Origin: Rhizobium sp. TH135
GTDB taxonomy: Bacteria; Pseudomonadota; Alphaproteobacteria; Rhizobiales; Rhizobiaceae
NCBI RefSeq assembly: GCF_002855515.1
Contig: NZ_PKRP01000002.1
Span: 248,001 to 312,000, forward strand
Direction: 5' to 3'
Length of the DNA: 64,000 nt
Position numbers and translations under genes: made by a program. The number at the start of each line of letters is the position of its first letter. The first letter of the stretch is position 1. Positions 27,922 through 36,631 of this stretch are shown one piece after another. Under the pieces are notes generated by a model. The model saw only the letters and a program-made list of their open reading frames with translations, made no database searches and was not told where the DNA came from.

Positions 27922-28482
27922 GTGGCCATTTCTCCTCCGAGCGATCTGGTGCTGGACGTGATCCGCGCCGCCGATCCGGCGCAAGTCGCCGCCGCCCAGG
28001 AACAGTTGAAGATCAATCGCGCCAACTTCATGGCGTCCAGTCTCGCTGAAAAGGGCGCAGGTTTCGGCGCGACCGTCGACATCCTGAACCGCACCACCAA
28101 TGCAGCTCGCACGGAAGCGACGGCCGAGAAGGTCGAAGACACCGGCAAGCCACCGAAGATCTATCGCGATTTCGAGGCCGTTTATCTGACGAACTTCGTC
28201 CAGAGCATGCTGCCGGACGAGAGCGAGGAAGTGTACGGCAAGGGCAATGCTGGCGAGATGTGGAAGAGCATGATGGCCGAACAGCTCGGCTCGACCATTG
28301 CTGAGTCAGGCGGCGTGGGCATTGCAGAGCAGATGTATGAGACAGCTCTTCAGCGCGTTCGTGGTGAGGACGCCGACGCCGTGAACGCCTCCACCGACGA
28401 GACTGATCGCGGTCTGGCGATGAGCTGGGTGACAGATCTTGAGCGCCGCACCTTGGGTGCCGGCGCTGACGGCAACAACTGA
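27922..28482 (+). CDS. FlgJ N-terminal-type rod-binding protein
   Basis: A 186-residue protein starting with GTG, preceded by GAGGA. The middle (about 80-140) matches the FlgJ rod-binding domain: KIYRDFEAVYLTNFVQSMLP, then MWKSMMAEQLGSTIAESGGV and GIAEQMYETAL. It lacks the C-terminal glucosaminidase domain of enteric FlgJ. I infer a rod cap or rod-assembly scaffold; wall cutting is probably done by the lytic transglycosylase at 17494-18075. Confidence 0.82.
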   Translation: MAISPPSDLVLDVIRAADPAQVAAAQEQLKINRANFMASSLAEKGAGFGATVDILNRTTNAARTEATAEKVEDTGKPPKIYRDFEAVYLTNFVQSMLPDESEEVYGKGNAGEMWKSMMAEQLGSTIAESGGVGIAEQMYETALQRVRGEDADAVNASTDETDRGLAMSWVTDLERRTLGAGADGNN

Positions 28483-28510
28483 TTGTTTTAGGAAGATAGG
28501 GCAGAATTTC

Positions 28511-28876
28511 ATGGAAGTTGTTTCGAGCGAATATCGCGTCAAGACGGTACTGAGCCGCCTGGAGCGCATCATCGACAACGAAAACGAGCGCATCGGTAAG
28601 GATCCGGAATTCGACTTCAAGGTCTCCAACGCGCACAAGAGCCGTTGCCTCTACGAATTGACGATGCTGTTCCGTGACACCGATCCGCGCGAGTTCGCCG
28701 TCAACTATGTGGAGCAGCTCCATGCTCTCAAGGAAAAGCTCGCCCTCAACGCGCGCCGTGTCGAGGCCCACCTCGCAGCCGTTCGCGCCGTCGCCGATCT
28801 CCTGAAGAATGCTGTCCGTGACGCCGATGGTGACGGCACCTATTCTCAGGAACAGTTCCAGTTCAGCGAGTTCTGA
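28511..28876 (+). CDS. FlgN-like flagellar chaperone candidate
   Basis: A 121-residue helical cytoplasmic protein when started at ATG 28511; the open frame extends upstream but into the previous gene. Features are VLSRLERIIDNENERIGKDP and HALKEKLALNARRVEAHLAA, a long-helix pattern like FlgN, which keeps FlgK and FlgL export-competent. The similarity is in size, helicity and the conserved NARxVEAHLAAVRAV segment. It overlaps the next gene by 1 nt. Confidence 0.65.
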   Translation: MEVVSSEYRVKTVLSRLERIIDNENERIGKDPEFDFKVSNAHKSRCLYELTMLFRDTDPREFAVNYVEQLHALKEKLALNARRVEAHLAAVRAVADLLKNAVRDADGDGTYSQEQFQFSEF

Positions 28877-29415
28877 TGGGCAAGATACTCGGAATCGGCC
28901 TTTGGGTCTGCATCGTCACGCTGGGAGCCGTCTACGGCTCGATCTTCCTGGCGACAGCCCCTGCCGGCCCGAGCGAGGAAGAAACCAAGAAGGCCGCCCT
29001 GGAGCTGATCCGGGGCGAGCCGATCACCATTCCCGTCATCGGTAATGGCGATGTCACCGGCTACTTCCTGACCCGCATTTCCTTCATGATGGACAAGGAA
29101 AAGGTCAAGGGACAGGACTTGCCCACGACCGAACTGATGACCGACCAGCTCTTCACCCTGCTTGTCGGCAACAAGATGGTCGACATCGGCAACGTCTCCG
29201 CCTTCGACGTCAATGACTTCCGCGAGAAGATCAAGGTCGAGATGAATGCGAGACTGGGCGAAGGCATGGTCGATCAGGTGCTGATCGAGCAGCTCGACTA
29301 TGTCTCGAAGGACGCCGCCCGCAAGGCCGCTGACGGTGGGTCCAAGCCCATGGAGATGACCACTGTCGTCGAAGGCGAGAAGGTCGAAGAGGCGCCGGCT
29401 TCGTCTGGCCACTGA
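28876..29415 (+). CDS. Second FliL-like membrane protein
   Basis: A 179-residue protein with one N-terminal membrane segment (about residues 4-26, ILGIGLWVCIVTLGAVYGSI) and a periplasmic domain. GDVTGYFLTRISFMMDKEKV, LMTDQLFTLLVGNKMVDIGN and DFREKIKVEMNARLGEGMVD follow the FliL periplasmic pattern (beta strand, then helices ending in a final strand VLIEQLDYVS). It is coupled to the FlgN-like gene by a 1-nt overlap and closes the flagellar region. A stator- or stress-related role is inferred from architecture only. Confidence 0.6.
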   Translation: MGKILGIGLWVCIVTLGAVYGSIFLATAPAGPSEEETKKAALELIRGEPITIPVIGNGDVTGYFLTRISFMMDKEKVKGQDLPTTELMTDQLFTLLVGNKMVDIGNVSAFDVNDFREKIKVEMNARLGEGMVDQVLIEQLDYVSKDAARKAADGGSKPMEMTTVVEGEKVEEAPASSGH

Positions 29416-29547
29416 TCAGGCTTAGGCCTCGTTTTGCCAACATGGTGAACGAAGCCTTAATCCGATCCTGAGAGTTTTAGCCCCGTTTTTCACTTGAATT
29501 TCAGCGATGGCTGATAGGTTCCGAGCCTCAGATCTTCGGGACCCGCC

Positions 29548-30372
29548 ATGCGACCTTCTTCATCTTCCGCCCGGAAGCAGCCGGTAGAAATTTCTGCGGT
29601 CGGCTCCGCCGAGCGTGCAATTCCTGTGCTGCCCATTCTCGGTATGCCGGTCCGTGATCTCGGCTGGAACGAGGCTCTGGTGCATCTGGAGCAGAAGCTG
29701 GTCGCCCGAGACGGTTTCACCCACATTGCCTTCCTGAATGCCAACAACGCCAATGTCATGGTGGGCGACCCGGAATACCGCGCAGTTCTGGAGCGCTCTC
29801 TGGTCCTGCCGGATGGTATTGGGGTGGATATCGCTGCGCATTTCCTGCACGGCGGTCGCTTCTCCGCCAATCTCAACGGCACTGATTTCGTGCCGGCAGC
29901 GCTGACATTCATCTCCAGGCCCCTGCGGGTAGGGCTGCTCGGAGCGACCTCTGCAGTTCTGAAGTCCGCGGCGACAAACCTCCGCCGACAGACTCCCTGG
30001 CACGAATTCGTCGAAATCTCGGACGGCTATTTCGACCGGGCCGATCCGGCCCTGATCCTGAAACGCATCGAGACTGCCCGCATCGACCTGCTGCTCGTTG
30101 CCATGGGCACGCCCTTGCAGGAAAAATGGGTAGACCGGCACCTAACCAGTGAACATGCCCGTGTTGTGATCAGCGTGGGCGCATTGCTCGATTTCGTCTC
30201 CGGGCGGGTGGCGCGTGCGCCGCGCTGGATGCGACGGCTGCGGTCCGAATGGCTCTTCCGCCTGTGGCTTGAGCCCTCGCGTCTCTGGCGGCGCTATGTT
30301 CTCGGCATTCCCGTGTTCCTTGCCCATGTGGTGAGCTACCGGCTGCGCCATCAAAACACGCCTACCACCTGA
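29548..30372 (+). CDS. WecG/TagA/CpsF-family glycosyltransferase
   Basis: A 274-residue protein of the family that transfers N-acetylmannosamine(uronate) or similar sugars to lipid-linked acceptors in polysaccharide synthesis (family GT26). Visible features are FLNANNANVMVGDPEYRAVL, LPDGIGVDIAAHFL and the near-C-terminal LLVAMGTPLQEKWVDRH, the conserved G-x-P-x-Q-E motif. Substrate is unknown. It stands alone, 130 nt after the flagellar genes, in the same direction, so an envelope or exopolysaccharide role is likely but not shown. Confidence 0.88.
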   Translation: MRPSSSSARKQPVEISAVGSAERAIPVLPILGMPVRDLGWNEALVHLEQKLVARDGFTHIAFLNANNANVMVGDPEYRAVLERSLVLPDGIGVDIAAHFLHGGRFSANLNGTDFVPAALTFISRPLRVGLLGATSAVLKSAATNLRRQTPWHEFVEISDGYFDRADPALILKRIETARIDLLLVAMGTPLQEKWVDRHLTSEHARVVISVGALLDFVSGRVARAPRWMRRLRSEWLFRLWLEPSRLWRRYVLGIPVFLAHVVSYRLRHQNTPTT

Positions 30373-30494
30373 GGCACCCCGCAAATTCCTGCCTTGCAAT
30401 ATGCCGCAATTTGACAGCATAGGACGGTGACAGGCAAATGGTGCCCCTGCGTTGGCGCTAGCTTGCTGCCAGTGGAAGACGGGGATTGAGCACA

Positions 30495-31397
30495 GTGACG
30501 ACCACGGTAATCGATGGAAAGGCAGCCGCCGCTTCGGTAATCGAAGCGGTAACCTCAGCGGCAACGACGCTGAAGACCTCCGGCCACCGCAAGCCGGGCC
30601 TTGCAGTCGTCATCGTCGGGGATGACCCGGCAAGCCATGCCTATGTCGGCGCCAAAAGCCGGATGGCCAAGCAGTGCGGCTTCAATTCAATCCAGCACAC
30701 GCTGCCAGAGGACACCTGTCAAGCCGACCTCATGGCGCTGGTTGCCTCGCTCAATGACGATCCTGACATCGATGGCATTCTCGTTCAGCTGCCGCTGCCC
30801 AAGCATCTCGACAGCGAGCCCGTCATCCAGTCGATCCTGCCGGAAAAGGATGTCGATGGCCTGCACATCGTCAACGCCGGCAAGCTGGCAACCGGCGACC
30901 TGAAGACCGGCCTTCTGTCCTGCACCCCGGCTGGCGCCATGATCCTGGTGCGCCAGATCCACGGCAACGATCTCTCGGGCCTCAACGCCTTGGTGATCGG
31001 CCGCTCCAACCTCTTCGGCAAGCCGATGGCGCAGCTCCTTCTCAATGCAAACGCCACCGTCACGATCGGCCATTCGCGAAGCCGCGATCTGCCCGAACTC
31101 GCCCGTCAGGCCGACATCTTGGTCGCCGCCGTCGGCCGCGCGGAAATGGTCAAGGCTGACTGGTTGAAGCCGGGTGCGACCGTCATCGACGTCGGCATCA
31201 ACCGCGTGGCGGCACCCGAAAAGGGCGAGGGCAAGTTCAAGCTGGTGGGTGACGTCGCATTTGCCGAATGCAAGCCCGTCGCCAAGGCCATTTCCCCGGT
31301 TCCGGGCGGTGTCGGCCCGATGACCATCGCCATGCTGATGGCCAACACCGTGATTGCCGCCCATCGTCGGGCGGGTGTGGCAGCGCCGAGCTTCTGA
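30495..31397 (+). CDS. folD: Methylenetetrahydrofolate dehydrogenase / cyclohydrolase FolD
   Basis: A 300-residue bifunctional enzyme that interconverts 5,10-methylene-, methenyl- and 10-formyl-tetrahydrofolate using NADP. I choose GTG 30495, 9 nt after GGGGA, because the product then begins [12 protein letters not shown] like rhizobial relatives; a TTG at 30486 is possible. Motifs: [14 protein letters not shown] with the catalytic Lys, [32 protein letters not shown] (Rossmann) and [16 protein letters not shown]. It converges on aglR with a 23-nt gap. Confidence 0.97.
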   Translation: MTTTVIDGKAAAASVIEAVTSAATTLKTSGHRKPGLAVVIVGDDPASHAYVGAKSRMAKQCGFNSIQHTLPEDTCQADLMALVASLNDDPDIDGILVQLPLPKHLDSEPVIQSILPEKDVDGLHIVNAGKLATGDLKTGLLSCTPAGAMILVRQIHGNDLSGLNALVIGRSNLFGKPMAQLLLNANATVTIGHSRSRDLPELARQADILVAAVGRAEMVKADWLKPGATVIDVGINRVAAPEKGEGKFKLVGDVAFAECKPVAKAISPVPGGVGPMTIAMLMANTVIAAHRRAGVAAPSF

Positions 31398-31420
31398 CGG
31401 ATTGAACTGGGCGCCGTGTC

Positions 31421-32455
31421 TTAGGCCGGCGCCGGTCCCGTCGAGGCCCGCACCACCAGCTCCACCTTCCACAATTCCTGCTCCGGCAAGGCCGGTTCGC
31501 TCTGGTTGATCATGGCAATCAGTCGCTCGCCGACCCGTTTTCCTGCTGCCCGCAGCGACGACCGGGTCGTGGTCAGCGGCGTCGAGAAGTTCTCCGGCTT
31601 CAGCAGCGGCAGCTCGTCGTCATGGGCGATCAGCGATATGTCGGTCCCGAGCTTCAGCCCGAATTCGTTCATCGCTCGGACGGCCCCAAGCGCAAGCACG
31701 GTACTGGCACACAGAACCGCGGTCGGACGATCGGGTAAGCCCAGGATCTCCTTCATGCCGCGATAGCCCTGCTCGTCGCCCATGAAACTGTGCCGGGTAT
31801 GCCGGGGATCGAGCAGGAGCCCTTTCTCAGCAAGCGCCTTCTCCGTTCCAAGTCGACGCCGATAGGCAAAGTCGAGCTCCGCCTGACCGTTCAGGAGCGC
31901 AATGCGCTTGTGCCCAAGCTGGAGCAGGAAGCGTGTCGCATCGTAAAAGGCGCCTTCGTTGTCCACGTCGAGGAAGGGGTAATCCAGATCGAGACCGGAG
32001 GATCGTCCGTGCACGATGAAGGGCAGGGACAAGGACTTCGCCATCGCGATCCGCGGATCCTTCTCGCGCACATAGGCGAGATAGTAGCCATCGACACTGC
32101 CGCTCGAGACGAGCCAGCGGATCGCCTGTTCCTCTTCTTCAGCCCGGGACGGCATGATGACGAAATGGAAATCATGGACGATCGACGCCTCGGCGAGCCC
32201 GCTCTGGAATTCGGCGAAGTGCATGTCCGAGCTATGGTCGGGAGAAATCGGCATGATCAGCCCGATGGATCCCGCCTTGCCGGTTGCCAGACGTTGTGCC
32301 GCCCGGTTCGGACGATAGCCGGTGTCCTTGGCAGCCTGGAGCACGCGTTGGCGCGTCTCCTCGTTGACTTCAGGGTAGCCATTGAGAGCGCGGCTGATTG
32401 TCGTCTGCGACAGGCCGAGCATCTGTGACAATTCTTTCAGATTCACTGCAGGCAT
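31421..32455 (-). CDS. aglR: LacI-family repressor of the alpha-glucoside operon
   Basis: A 344-residue LacI/GalR regulator. The HTH is MPAVNLKELSQMLGLSQTTI then SRALNGYPEVNEETRQRV. The rest is a periplasmic-binding-like sugar sensor (about 60-335; LGHKRIALLNGQAELDFAYR, GLPDRPTAVLCASTVLALGA). It is divergent from aglE, as aglR is in S. meliloti, where it represses agl genes. The intergenic region holds three copies of AAAGCGCTT, the type of dyad such repressors bind. The inducer is presumably an alpha-glucoside such as sucrose, maltose or trehalose. Confidence 0.9.
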   Translation of the reverse strand: MPAVNLKELSQMLGLSQTTISRALNGYPEVNEETRQRVLQAAKDTGYRPNRAAQRLATGKAGSIGLIMPISPDHSSDMHFAEFQSGLAEASIVHDFHFVIMPSRAEEEEQAIRWLVSSGSVDGYYLAYVREKDPRIAMAKSLSLPFIVHGRSSGLDLDYPFLDVDNEGAFYDATRFLLQLGHKRIALLNGQAELDFAYRRRLGTEKALAEKGLLLDPRHTRHSFMGDEQGYRGMKEILGLPDRPTAVLCASTVLALGAVRAMNEFGLKLGTDISLIAHDDELPLLKPENFSTPLTTTRSSLRAAGKRVGERLIAMINQSEPALPEQELWKVELVVRASTGPAPA

Positions 32456-32495
32456 TCCTCTCCCTTGCCGGGCCGCCAGTTCCCTCCACAGGTGG

Positions 32496-32508
32496 CCAAA
32501 GCGCTTCG
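32496..32508. promoter_or_regulatory. Candidate AglR operator O1
   Basis: AAAGCGCTT at 32498-32506, 43 nt upstream of the aglR start codon. It shares its core with O2 and O3. Its centre is 115 bp from O2, close to eleven helical turns, so looping between them is possible. It may serve autorepression of aglR. Confidence 0.6.
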
Positions 32509-32609
32509 ACTATGGCGCAGACGCCGGGCCGGCGACAAGAGAAAAATGCTTTAAATCAATGCAGATGCCGCTGGGCGTGCGAAGCCTTGCGCCAAAATGC
32601 GGCAGAACC

Positions 32610-32625
32610 AGAAAAGCGCTTGACT
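32610..32625. promoter_or_regulatory. Candidate AglR operator O2 overlapping a -35 hexamer
   Basis: AAAAGCGCTT (32612-32621) runs into TTGACT (32620-32625), a good -35 hexamer pointing to aglE. A repressor bound here would block RNA polymerase. A matching -10 around 32643-32651 is only weakly conserved. Confidence 0.6.
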
Positions 32626-32656
32626 CAATATGGAACCCAATGGGATGAAATAGGGG

Positions 32657-32670
32657 CCAAAGCGCTTTGA
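32657..32670. promoter_or_regulatory. Candidate AglR operator O3
   Basis: CAAAGCGCTTTG (32658-32669) is a perfect 12-bp palindrome, 57 nt upstream of aglE, with its centre 46 bp from O2. It is the most symmetrical of the three sites and probably lies at or just after the transcription start. Confidence 0.65.
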
Positions 32671-32726
32671 GGATAATGCGCTGACCAAGGACGTTTGGCC
32701 GTCCGATGTGATGGGAGGTAAATCAC

Positions 32727-34079
32727 ATGAAGAAGATGTTTTTGATGACCGTGGCAGCCGCTGCGCTCGTGGCCGGTTCTGTCGGCGCGCAGGAGTTGAA
32801 GTTCGCGCCGGGTGAGGACGCTAAGTTCAACTGGGCGAGCTTCGAAGAGCTGAAGAAGACCCAGCTTGCTGGCGAACAGATCACGATCTTTGGACCCTGG
32901 CTCGGCCCGGACCAGGTGCTCGTGGAAAGCGTTCTGGCCTATTTTGCAGCCGCCACCGGCGCTGATGTTCGCTACACCGGTTCCGACAGCTTCGAACAGC
33001 AGGTTGTTGTCGACCTCGAAGCAGGCTCCGCTCCGAACATTGCAATCTTCCCGCAGCCGGGTCTCGCATCCGACATGGCAAAGCGCGGCTTCCTGACCGA
33101 CCTTGGTGCTGAAAACGCATCCTGGCTGAAGGACAACTATGCAGCTGGTCAGTCCTGGGTTGACCTCGGCACCTACGCCGGCAAGGACGGCAACAAGGCT
33201 TTCTACGGCTTCCCCTTCAAGACCGACCTGAAGTCGCTCGTCTGGTACTCCCCGGAAAACTTTGAAGATGCCGGGTACGAAGTGCCAAAGAGCATGGAAG
33301 AGCTGAAGGCTCTCACCGAAAAGATCGTTGCTGACGGCGGTACGCCGTGGTGCATCGGTCTCGGCTCGGGTGCCGCCACCGGTTGGCCGGCCACTGACTG
33401 GGTCGAAGACATGATGCTGCGCACGGCATCGCCGGAAGACTACGACAAGTGGGTCTCCAACGAGATGAAGTTCGACGATCCGGTTGTCGTCAACGCCATC
33501 AACGAATTCGGCTGGTTCGCCAAGAACGACAAGTTCGTCGTCGGTGGCGCCGGTGCCGTTGCATCGACCGACTTCCGCGACAGCCCGAAGGGTCTCTTCG
33601 CATCGCCGCCGCAGTGCTACATGCACCGCCAGGCCTCCTTCATCCCGTCCTTCTTCCCCGAAGGCACGTCGGTCGGTGAAGATGCTGACTTCTTCTACTT
33701 CCCCGCCTATGCCGAAAAGAACCTCGGCAGCCCGGTTCTCGGTGCCGGTACCACCTTCACCATCACCAAGGACAGCAAGGCTGCCCGCGCCTTCATCGAA
33801 TTCCTGAAGTCGCCGATCGCCCACGAAGTCTGGATGGCACAGAAGGGCTTCCTCACCCCGCATAAGGGCGTGAACCCGGAAGTCTTCACCGACCCGACGG
33901 TCCGCAAGATGAACGACATCCTGCTGCAGGCAACTACCTTCCGCTTTGACGGTTCCGACCTGATGCCGGGCGCCGTTGGTGCCGGCAGCTTCTGGACCGG
34001 CATGGTCGATTATGTCGGTGGCAAGTCTGCTGAAGATGTTGCAAAGTCGATCCAGACGTCCTGGGACGGCATCAAGTAA
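32727..34079 (+). CDS. aglE: Alpha-glucoside ABC transporter, periplasmic binding protein
   Basis: A 450-residue solute-binding protein with a signal peptide (MKKMFLMTVAAAALVAGSVG, cleavage near residue 21). Two-lobed sugar-binding (cluster B) features are GPWLGPDQVLVESVLAYFAA, the hinge near FYGFPFKTDLKSLVWYSPEN, and C-terminal FRFDGSDLMPGAVGAGSFWT. It is the first gene of the agl operon, with GGGAGG before the start, and captures alpha-glucosides for AglF/AglG/AglK. Confidence 0.94.
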   Translation: MKKMFLMTVAAAALVAGSVGAQELKFAPGEDAKFNWASFEELKKTQLAGEQITIFGPWLGPDQVLVESVLAYFAAATGADVRYTGSDSFEQQVVVDLEAGSAPNIAIFPQPGLASDMAKRGFLTDLGAENASWLKDNYAAGQSWVDLGTYAGKDGNKAFYGFPFKTDLKSLVWYSPENFEDAGYEVPKSMEELKALTEKIVADGGTPWCIGLGSGAATGWPATDWVEDMMLRTASPEDYDKWVSNEMKFDDPVVVNAINEFGWFAKNDKFVVGGAGAVASTDFRDSPKGLFASPPQCYMHRQASFIPSFFPEGTSVGEDADFFYFPAYAEKNLGSPVLGAGTTFTITKDSKAARAFIEFLKSPIAHEVWMAQKGFLTPHKGVNPEVFTDPTVRKMNDILLQATTFRFDGSDLMPGAVGAGSFWTGMVDYVGGKSAEDVAKSIQTSWDGIK

Positions 34080-34174
34080 GCTGCCGTAGAGCAGAGCTGC
34101 CACACGAGTGTCCGGGCCATTGGGTCCGGCACTCGCACAAAATAATCAGAAGGCATGCGGAGGGGGAGACCATC

Positions 34175-35416
34175 ATGAATCCAGCGTTGCAGGCTCTGAT
34201 CACGATCGTCATCGGTGTCGGTGGGTGTGTCGGTTATTTCTATCTGTCGAACATGTTCATCGACAGGGTGCTGTTCCCCGCAAAGGGTGAGCATGCCGGG
34301 CGCAACATCAACCGCGCCAATATGGTTCGGCCGTGGCTGTTCCTGTTTCCCGCAATTTTCGCTCTTGGCATGTATCTGGCCTATCCGGTGGTGGCCACGC
34401 TCTGGCTTTCGGTGACCGATCGCAGCGCTGGTGGCGCATTCGTCGGCCTCGATAATTACCAGAGGATGGTCGGCGAACCGAAGTTCTGGGAAGCGATCAG
34501 CAACAATCTGCTGTGGCTGACGGTCGTTCCGGCCGTGTCGACCGCTTTCGGTCTGCTCGCCGCACAGCTTACCGACCGGATCTCCTGGGGCAACATCGCC
34601 AAATCGCTGATCTTCATGCCGATGGCGATTTCCTTCGTCGGCGCCTCCGTCATTTTCAAGCTGGTCTATGACACGCGCCCTGCAGGCGAGGAGCAGATCG
34701 GCATCCTGAATGCATTGTGGCTTTCCTTCGATGGCGGAGTGGGCACCGTCCTCGTTCTGCGCGTGCTTCCTGCACTCCTACTGGTCGCCTTCATCGCTTT
34801 TGTCGCCTACGGCATCTACCAGCTGCTGCGCCCGCTCGCCGGCGGTATTGGCTATCGCGGCGGCAGCTCGAAGTTCGGCGTGGTCGTCCGCGCGGCCGTG
34901 ACGCTTGCCGGTGTCTGGCTCGCCTACCGCGCCGTCATATCAATCTACTCCGTGCTCACTTTTGCCTATCCCTATGGTGAACCGCAGACCTGGCTGACGG
35001 TGCCCTTCTGGAACAACTTCTTCCTGATGGTGGTGCTGATCTGGATCCAGACCGGCTTCGCCATGGTCATTCTCTCGGCTGCCCTCCGCGGTATCCCGGA
35101 GGAAACCATCGAAGCCGCCGTGATCGACGGAGCCAACGATTTCGAGATCTTCTTCAAGATCAAGATCCCGCAGATCATGGGAACCGTCGTCGTCGTCTGG
35201 ACGACGATCACGCTCGTCGTGCTCAAGGTCTTCGACATCGTCTTTGCGATGACCAACGGCCAGTGGGAGACCCAGGTCCTCGCCAACTACATGTTCGACA
35301 AGCTGTTCCGCGCCAATGACTGGGGTGTCGGCTCGGCCAGCGCCATGGTCATCATGCTGCTCGTGCTGCCGATCCTGGTCTGGAACGTCTACAACGCTCG
35401 AAAAGAAATGCGCTGA
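34175..35416 (+). CDS. aglF: Alpha-glucoside ABC transporter permease AglF, with inserted segment
   Basis: A 413-residue MalF-type permease, about 80 residues longer than usual for this class. The N-terminal anchor is at 5-27 and the core has SWGNIAKSLIFMPMAISFVG. The coupling-helix (EAA) loop is RGIPEETIEAAVIDGANDFE. An insertion at about residues 187-262 carries two extra predicted membrane segments (VLRVLPALLLVAFIAFVAYG; VVVRAAVTLAGVWLAYRAVI), placed where relatives pass directly from GILN to the GEPQTWLTVPFWNNF segment. An even number of added segments keeps the topology. Confidence 0.92.
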   Translation: MNPALQALITIVIGVGGCVGYFYLSNMFIDRVLFPAKGEHAGRNINRANMVRPWLFLFPAIFALGMYLAYPVVATLWLSVTDRSAGGAFVGLDNYQRMVGEPKFWEAISNNLLWLTVVPAVSTAFGLLAAQLTDRISWGNIAKSLIFMPMAISFVGASVIFKLVYDTRPAGEEQIGILNALWLSFDGGVGTVLVLRVLPALLLVAFIAFVAYGIYQLLRPLAGGIGYRGGSSKFGVVVRAAVTLAGVWLAYRAVISIYSVLTFAYPYGEPQTWLTVPFWNNFFLMVVLIWIQTGFAMVILSAALRGIPEETIEAAVIDGANDFEIFFKIKIPQIMGTVVVVWTTITLVVLKVFDIVFAMTNGQWETQVLANYMFDKLFRANDWGVGSASAMVIMLLVLPILVWNVYNARKEMR

Positions 35417-35430
35417 GGGGAGGCGGGACC

Positions 35431-36594
35431 ATGGCAAAGATCGCAGGCAAGAAATCCGGTCTCGTCTGGACCGTCCATATCTCGGTAGCGGCACTGGTCA
35501 TCCTGTGGCTGCTCCCGACCACCGGCCTTTTCATCTCGTCCTTCCGGACCGCTGATCAGATATCGACCAGCGGCTGGTGGAGCTCGCTGTTCTCCCAGGA
35601 GCAGAACCTCGTCTTGAGAACGGCGGCACCGTCGACCCAGCGCCAGGAGGGCAATCTCTGGGTCATCGAAGGCAATGTGCTGAGCGAAGGTGGAGCCACT
35701 GCCGAGGCGGAAATTTCGGCCTGGGGCACCTCCTCGCGCGCCATCAGCGAATACGAACCGGGTGCGACAGCTACCCTCGGCGACAGCGGCCGCGTGACGG
35801 TGCAGGCGAACGGCGACTACCGCCTGGAAAGTGATATCGAACTGACCGGCAGCCGTGGCGATCGCATCTTCGTGACGGCCGAACTGCCGCCGAAATTCAC
35901 CCTCGACAACTATCAGACGGTGCTTTTCTCCGGCTCTACCACGGACTCGATGGCCAAGGCCTTCTTCAACACGCTTACCGTCACCATTCCGGCGACCATC
36001 ATCCCGATCGTCATCGCCGCCTTCGCCGCTTATGCGCTGGCCTGGATGGAATTTCCGGGACGTGCACTGCTGATCGCAGCCGTCGTCGCACTTCTCGTCG
36101 TGCCGCTGCAGCTCGCGCTCATTCCGCTGCTGCGCCTGCATCTCTCCATCGGCATCGGCAAGGGCTATCTCGGCGTCTGGCTCGCCCATACCGGCTTCGG
36201 TCTGCCGCTCGCGATCTATCTACTGCGCAATTACATGGTCGGGCTTCCGCGCGACATCATCGAATGCGCTAAGGTGGACGGTGCGACCGACTTCCAGATC
36301 TTCACGCGCATCATCCTGCCGCTCTCTTTCCCGGCGCTAGCGTCCTTCGCCATCTTCCAGTTCCTCTGGACCTGGAACGATCTGCTCGTCGCCAAGGTCT
36401 TCCTGATCGATGCGACCGGCGACACCACTGTTATGACAAACCAGATCGTCGAACTGCTGGGAACCCGCGGCGGCAACTGGGAAATCCTGGCAACGGCGGC
36501 CTTCGTGTCGATCGCCGTGCCGCTCCTCGTCTTCTTCTTCATGCAACGCTATCTCGTGCGTGGCCTCCTTGCCGGTTCGGTCAAGGGTGGCTGA
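35431..36594 (+). CDS. aglG: Alpha-glucoside ABC transporter permease AglG, with periplasmic insert
   Basis: A 387-residue MalG-type permease. The first membrane segment (about 14-36) is followed by a soluble, beta-rich periplasmic stretch of about 100 residues (52-150, including RQEGNLWVIEGNVLSEGGAT) before PPKFTLDNYQTVL and the five-helix core. The EAA loop is LPRDIIECAKVDGATDFQIF. It begins 14 nt after aglF with GAGGGGAGG as ribosome site. The insert could contact AglE. Confidence 0.94.
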   Translation: MAKIAGKKSGLVWTVHISVAALVILWLLPTTGLFISSFRTADQISTSGWWSSLFSQEQNLVLRTAAPSTQRQEGNLWVIEGNVLSEGGATAEAEISAWGTSSRAISEYEPGATATLGDSGRVTVQANGDYRLESDIELTGSRGDRIFVTAELPPKFTLDNYQTVLFSGSTTDSMAKAFFNTLTVTIPATIIPIVIAAFAAYALAWMEFPGRALLIAAVVALLVVPLQLALIPLLRLHLSIGIGKGYLGVWLAHTGFGLPLAIYLLRNYMVGLPRDIIECAKVDGATDFQIFTRIILPLSFPALASFAIFQFLWTWNDLLVAKVFLIDATGDTTVMTNQIVELLGTRGGNWEILATAAFVSIAVPLLVFFFMQRYLVRGLLAGSVKGG

Positions 36595-36631
36595 CGCCGG
36601 GACGAAAGACCAAGCCAACAGGAATGTCTAA

